Source: Talinum fruticosum
Taxonomy: Eukaryota; Streptophyta; Magnoliopsida; Caryophyllales; Talinaceae
Assembly (NCBI GenBank): GCA_021018815.1
Contig: JAITYX010000124.1
Coordinates: forward strand, 186,001 to 250,000
Reading direction: 5' to 3'
DNA: 64,000 bases
Made by a program: the position numbers and the translations under genes. The notes below the pieces were generated by a model that searched no databases, had not been told where the DNA came from, and saw only the letters and a program-made list of their open reading frames with translations. Numbering within the stretch: position 1 is the first letter of the stretch; every line of letters starts with the position of its first letter. Below, piece after piece: positions 62,058 through 64,000 of the stretch.

Positions 62058-62180
62058 GGGCCTGTAGCTCGGAGGATTAGAGCACGTGGCTACGAACCAC
62101 GGCGTCAAGGGTTCGAATCCTCCTCGCCCACAACCGACCCCAAAGGGAAGGACCGTTCCCCTTTGGGGGTAGGAAAATCA
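62058..62180 (+). pseudogene. Plastid trnR-ACG copy in nuclear DNA (NUPT)
   Basis: 62058-62130 reads GGGCCTGTAGCTC, an anticodon stem CGTGG/CCACG with loop CTACGAA (anticodon ACG) and TTCGAATCC, closely matching chloroplast tRNA-Arg(ACG). The plastid-like flank (CCCCAAAGGGAAGG, GGGGGTAGGAAAATCATGA) continues to about 62180. The T-stem is broken by changes and a lost base, so a working tRNA is unlikely. The 14-base word ATTAGAGCACGTGG also occurs upstream at 61995-62008, and GGAACAGATCCA is duplicated at 62007 and 62031. Confidence 0.8.
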
Positions 62181-62189
62181 TGAATTGAA

Positions 62190-63050
62190 TTTTAACTAAT
62201 TACCATTTGTTCTCAATGTTAATATTATAAAAGTTTGAAATACAAATGTGTAATAATTAAATTTTTACAATTAGTTATTAAATATATTACTTAAAATAAA
62301 AAAGTAAAAGTTATTTTGAAAAGTTAAGTTTTCATTAGATTATATACTCTGTGAACTAAAAGATATTGTTCTATAAAAAGTAAAACTATCTTTTTTATGA
62401 AGTAAAAATGAAACTATTTTAAAACTATCTTTTTTTGAAGTAAAAATAAACTATCTTAAAACTATCTTTTTTGAAGTAACAATAAAACTATCTTAAGACT
62501 TTTATTAAGAATTTTATTTTTGTATATATATATATTTAACTAAAAATCATACTTACATGAAGTAAAATTGTTCCATGTGAGTACATACTCTACTTCATTA
62601 ATTTTTTTCATTTAAAACCCCAAATTTATTAAGACTTTTATTTTTCGTATCATATCAATTTCTTTTGATTAAATATTACCAATTTTAATATATATATATA
62701 TATTCACAATATTTAACTATGATAGACACGAGTCAAATACAAGTTTTTTATTTTTATTTTTATGGGAGAGATAAATACTAGTATATTCCTACAATTATCT
62801 TCTTCTTGATTATGAAAACTAATACAGTAGTACACTAAAAAATATAAAGAAAGAAATCGATAAAAAAAATTGAAAGGTTTCAAGACCCGAGGGAGTGAGC
62901 TAAATGACAAGAAGAAAGACACAGTTGGAGTACTCTACCTTCCTACACATTCCGGGAACAAGTCACAAGCAGCTACATAGCTAGTCAGCTACCTTCCTCT
63001 CACAGACCCAAACCTAATCCTCATTTCTTTTTTCATCACGAGACACATTC
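62190..63050. other. Upstream region of IDD gene
   Basis: AT-rich. A repeated word ACTATCTTTTTTGAAGTAA occurs several times at about 62385-62490. Probably the distal promoter of the zinc-finger gene. No other gene seen. Confidence 0.4.
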
Positions 63051-63081
<31 letters not shown>

Positions 63082-63565
63082 TGGCCCGCCATTTCTAAAT
63101 CTATGGCTGACCGACCTGTAGAGAGACAGACAGAGACTTGGAGAGAGAGAGAGAGAGTGCAAATTATTCTCCTTTATAATTAAGCTTTCATGAGGGTTTT
63201 GGTGTTTTCCCAACTGGTGCTTCGTTAGAGAAAGCTCATAAATTTAGTGGTATTTTTGGTTGTTTTGAGGGAAGAGTTCCAATTTGGGGTTTTCTTGTTC
63301 GTTTTGGCATAATCCGAGGGAGAGAAAGAGAGGAGTCAAAACATTCCAATATACACCCAAAACAAACTTACCCCTTCTTTCCAATTAGCTTATCTGTTTG
63401 TTTCTCAAGGGGGAAAAAAAGAAAGAAAGAAAAAAATATATCAGCCTTGTTGGTTTCCTAGCTAATTCCATAACCTTCTTAATTATTCTCATCCTCTAAA
63501 TTTTAGCGTTTTTAATTTCTTGGAAGCTAGTTGTTTGTGGAGAGTATTAATTAGCAGAAAACAAT
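63051..63565 (+). promoter_or_regulatory. 5' UTR / GAGA-rich leader of IDD gene
   Basis: Two GA runs (63051-63080 and 63140-63158) fit the GAGA elements bound by plant BPC factors. If transcription starts upstream of them, two short upstream ORFs result: 63081-63098 (5 codons) and 63103-63183 (26 codons). Start site unknown. Confidence 0.45.
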
Positions 63566-63743
63566 ATGAATATTCAAGCCCTTGAAGATAATGGCTTTCC
63601 CTTGCCTTCTTCCATTAGAGGGTTCCCTCAAGATCATCACCATCAACAAGACCACAACTCCAACCCTAACCCTAACCCGAAACCTACCGGCCCCAATAAT
63701 TCCACCACCACCAAGAAGAAGAGAAATCTGCCAGGAACACCAG
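63566..63743 (+). CDS. IDD (INDETERMINATE-DOMAIN) C2H2 zinc-finger protein, first exon, partial
   Basis: The ATG at 63566 opens MNIQALEDNGFPLPSS, a His/Asn/Pro-rich stretch and KKKRNLPGTP, the conserved basic start of the INDETERMINATE domain (normally followed by DPEAEVIALSPKTL and four zinc fingers). IDD proteins are plant nuclear transcription factors, for example JACKDAW, MAGPIE and NUTCRACKER. The exon ends after CCAG at 63743 in phase 1, where the family has its first intron. The intron begins GCAAGT, a non-canonical GC donor with otherwise perfect consensus. The zinc fingers lie beyond the window, so the subgroup cannot be told. Confidence 0.88.
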
Positions 63744-64000
63744 GCAAGTTATTCTGTCACTTGATTGCTTAATTCAATCCAGTATTCCCCTTTTCTTTTT
63801 TTTTTTTTTTTTGGTTTTTTTGTTTGAGATGAGTTCTGCTTAATTTAAAGTAATTATAAGGACTTAGCCTAGTGGTTAAAGCTGAAATCTGATACCAGCA
63901 ATACTAGTGTCAGAGTTTAGGCTAACCTATTCTAAGGAAGGGATCATGTCAAAAGTCAAAAACACATTTCTAATGCAAAATCTAACACTCCATCGAATCA
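63744..64000 (+). other. First intron of IDD gene with SINE-like sequence
   Basis: The intron runs off the window. A T-run at 63798-63812 and TTAGCCTAGTGGTTAAAGC at 63866 (an A-box-like word seen in the SINEs above) suggest a degenerate SINE; its B box is not clear. Confidence 0.35.

Noticed and set aside
1..64000. CRISPR arrays, operons, bacterial-type features
   Set aside because: The window is plant nuclear DNA; repeats seen are microsatellites, tandem duplications and transposons, with no spacer-repeat structure.

Overview
This is an AT-rich, intron-rich stretch of a nuclear flowering-plant genome, most likely a eudicot. The evidence is GT-AG introns, plant-specific gene families, dense small transposons (SINE, LINE, MITE, Helitron, solo LTR) and a fragment of plastid DNA. 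The species cannot be named from the sequence.

Layout. 1-2880: intergenic, with a LINE 3' end flanked by an 18-bp target-site duplication at the left edge. 2882-4866: class III peroxidase of the Peroxidase 21 type (+, five exons, 328 aa). 6366-6718: possible small gene for a 66-aa tail-anchored protein. About 8090-14415: WIYLD-domain protein (+, five coding exons, 236 aa). 16150-29550: RING-H2 E3 ubiquitin ligase of the HIP1/MBR type (-), with a leader intron of about 7 kb; its main exon lacks one base, so the sequence as written loses the RING domain. 29550-38780: gene-poor and rich in repeats (tandem Helitrons, SINEs, a PIF/Harbinger-like MITE, a 162-bp tandem repeat) with one unrecognised ORF. 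About 38880-48100: SYP71-type Qc-SNARE (+, nine coding exons, 269 aa), whose 6.8-kb second intron holds a SINE, a LINE 3' end and a 1387-bp solo LTR. 48100-63000: repeat-rich again (MITEs, a dead Ty1/copia relic, large TAA arrays in a tandem repeat, a plastid trnR-ACG copy). 63566 onward: first coding exon of an INDETERMINATE-DOMAIN (IDD) C2H2 zinc-finger gene (+), cut by the window edge.

The genes are unrelated neighbours and do not form a pathway. The WIYLD and RING genes converge, with about 2.1 kb between their stop codons. I found no clear new biological system. The most useful observations are the one-base lesion in the RING gene, a non-canonical GC splice donor in the IDD gene, a stop codon built into the last SYP71 splice donor, the tandem Helitron pair, a perfect 25-bp inverted repeat in a RING-gene intron, and the nested repeat that carries expanded TAA arrays.
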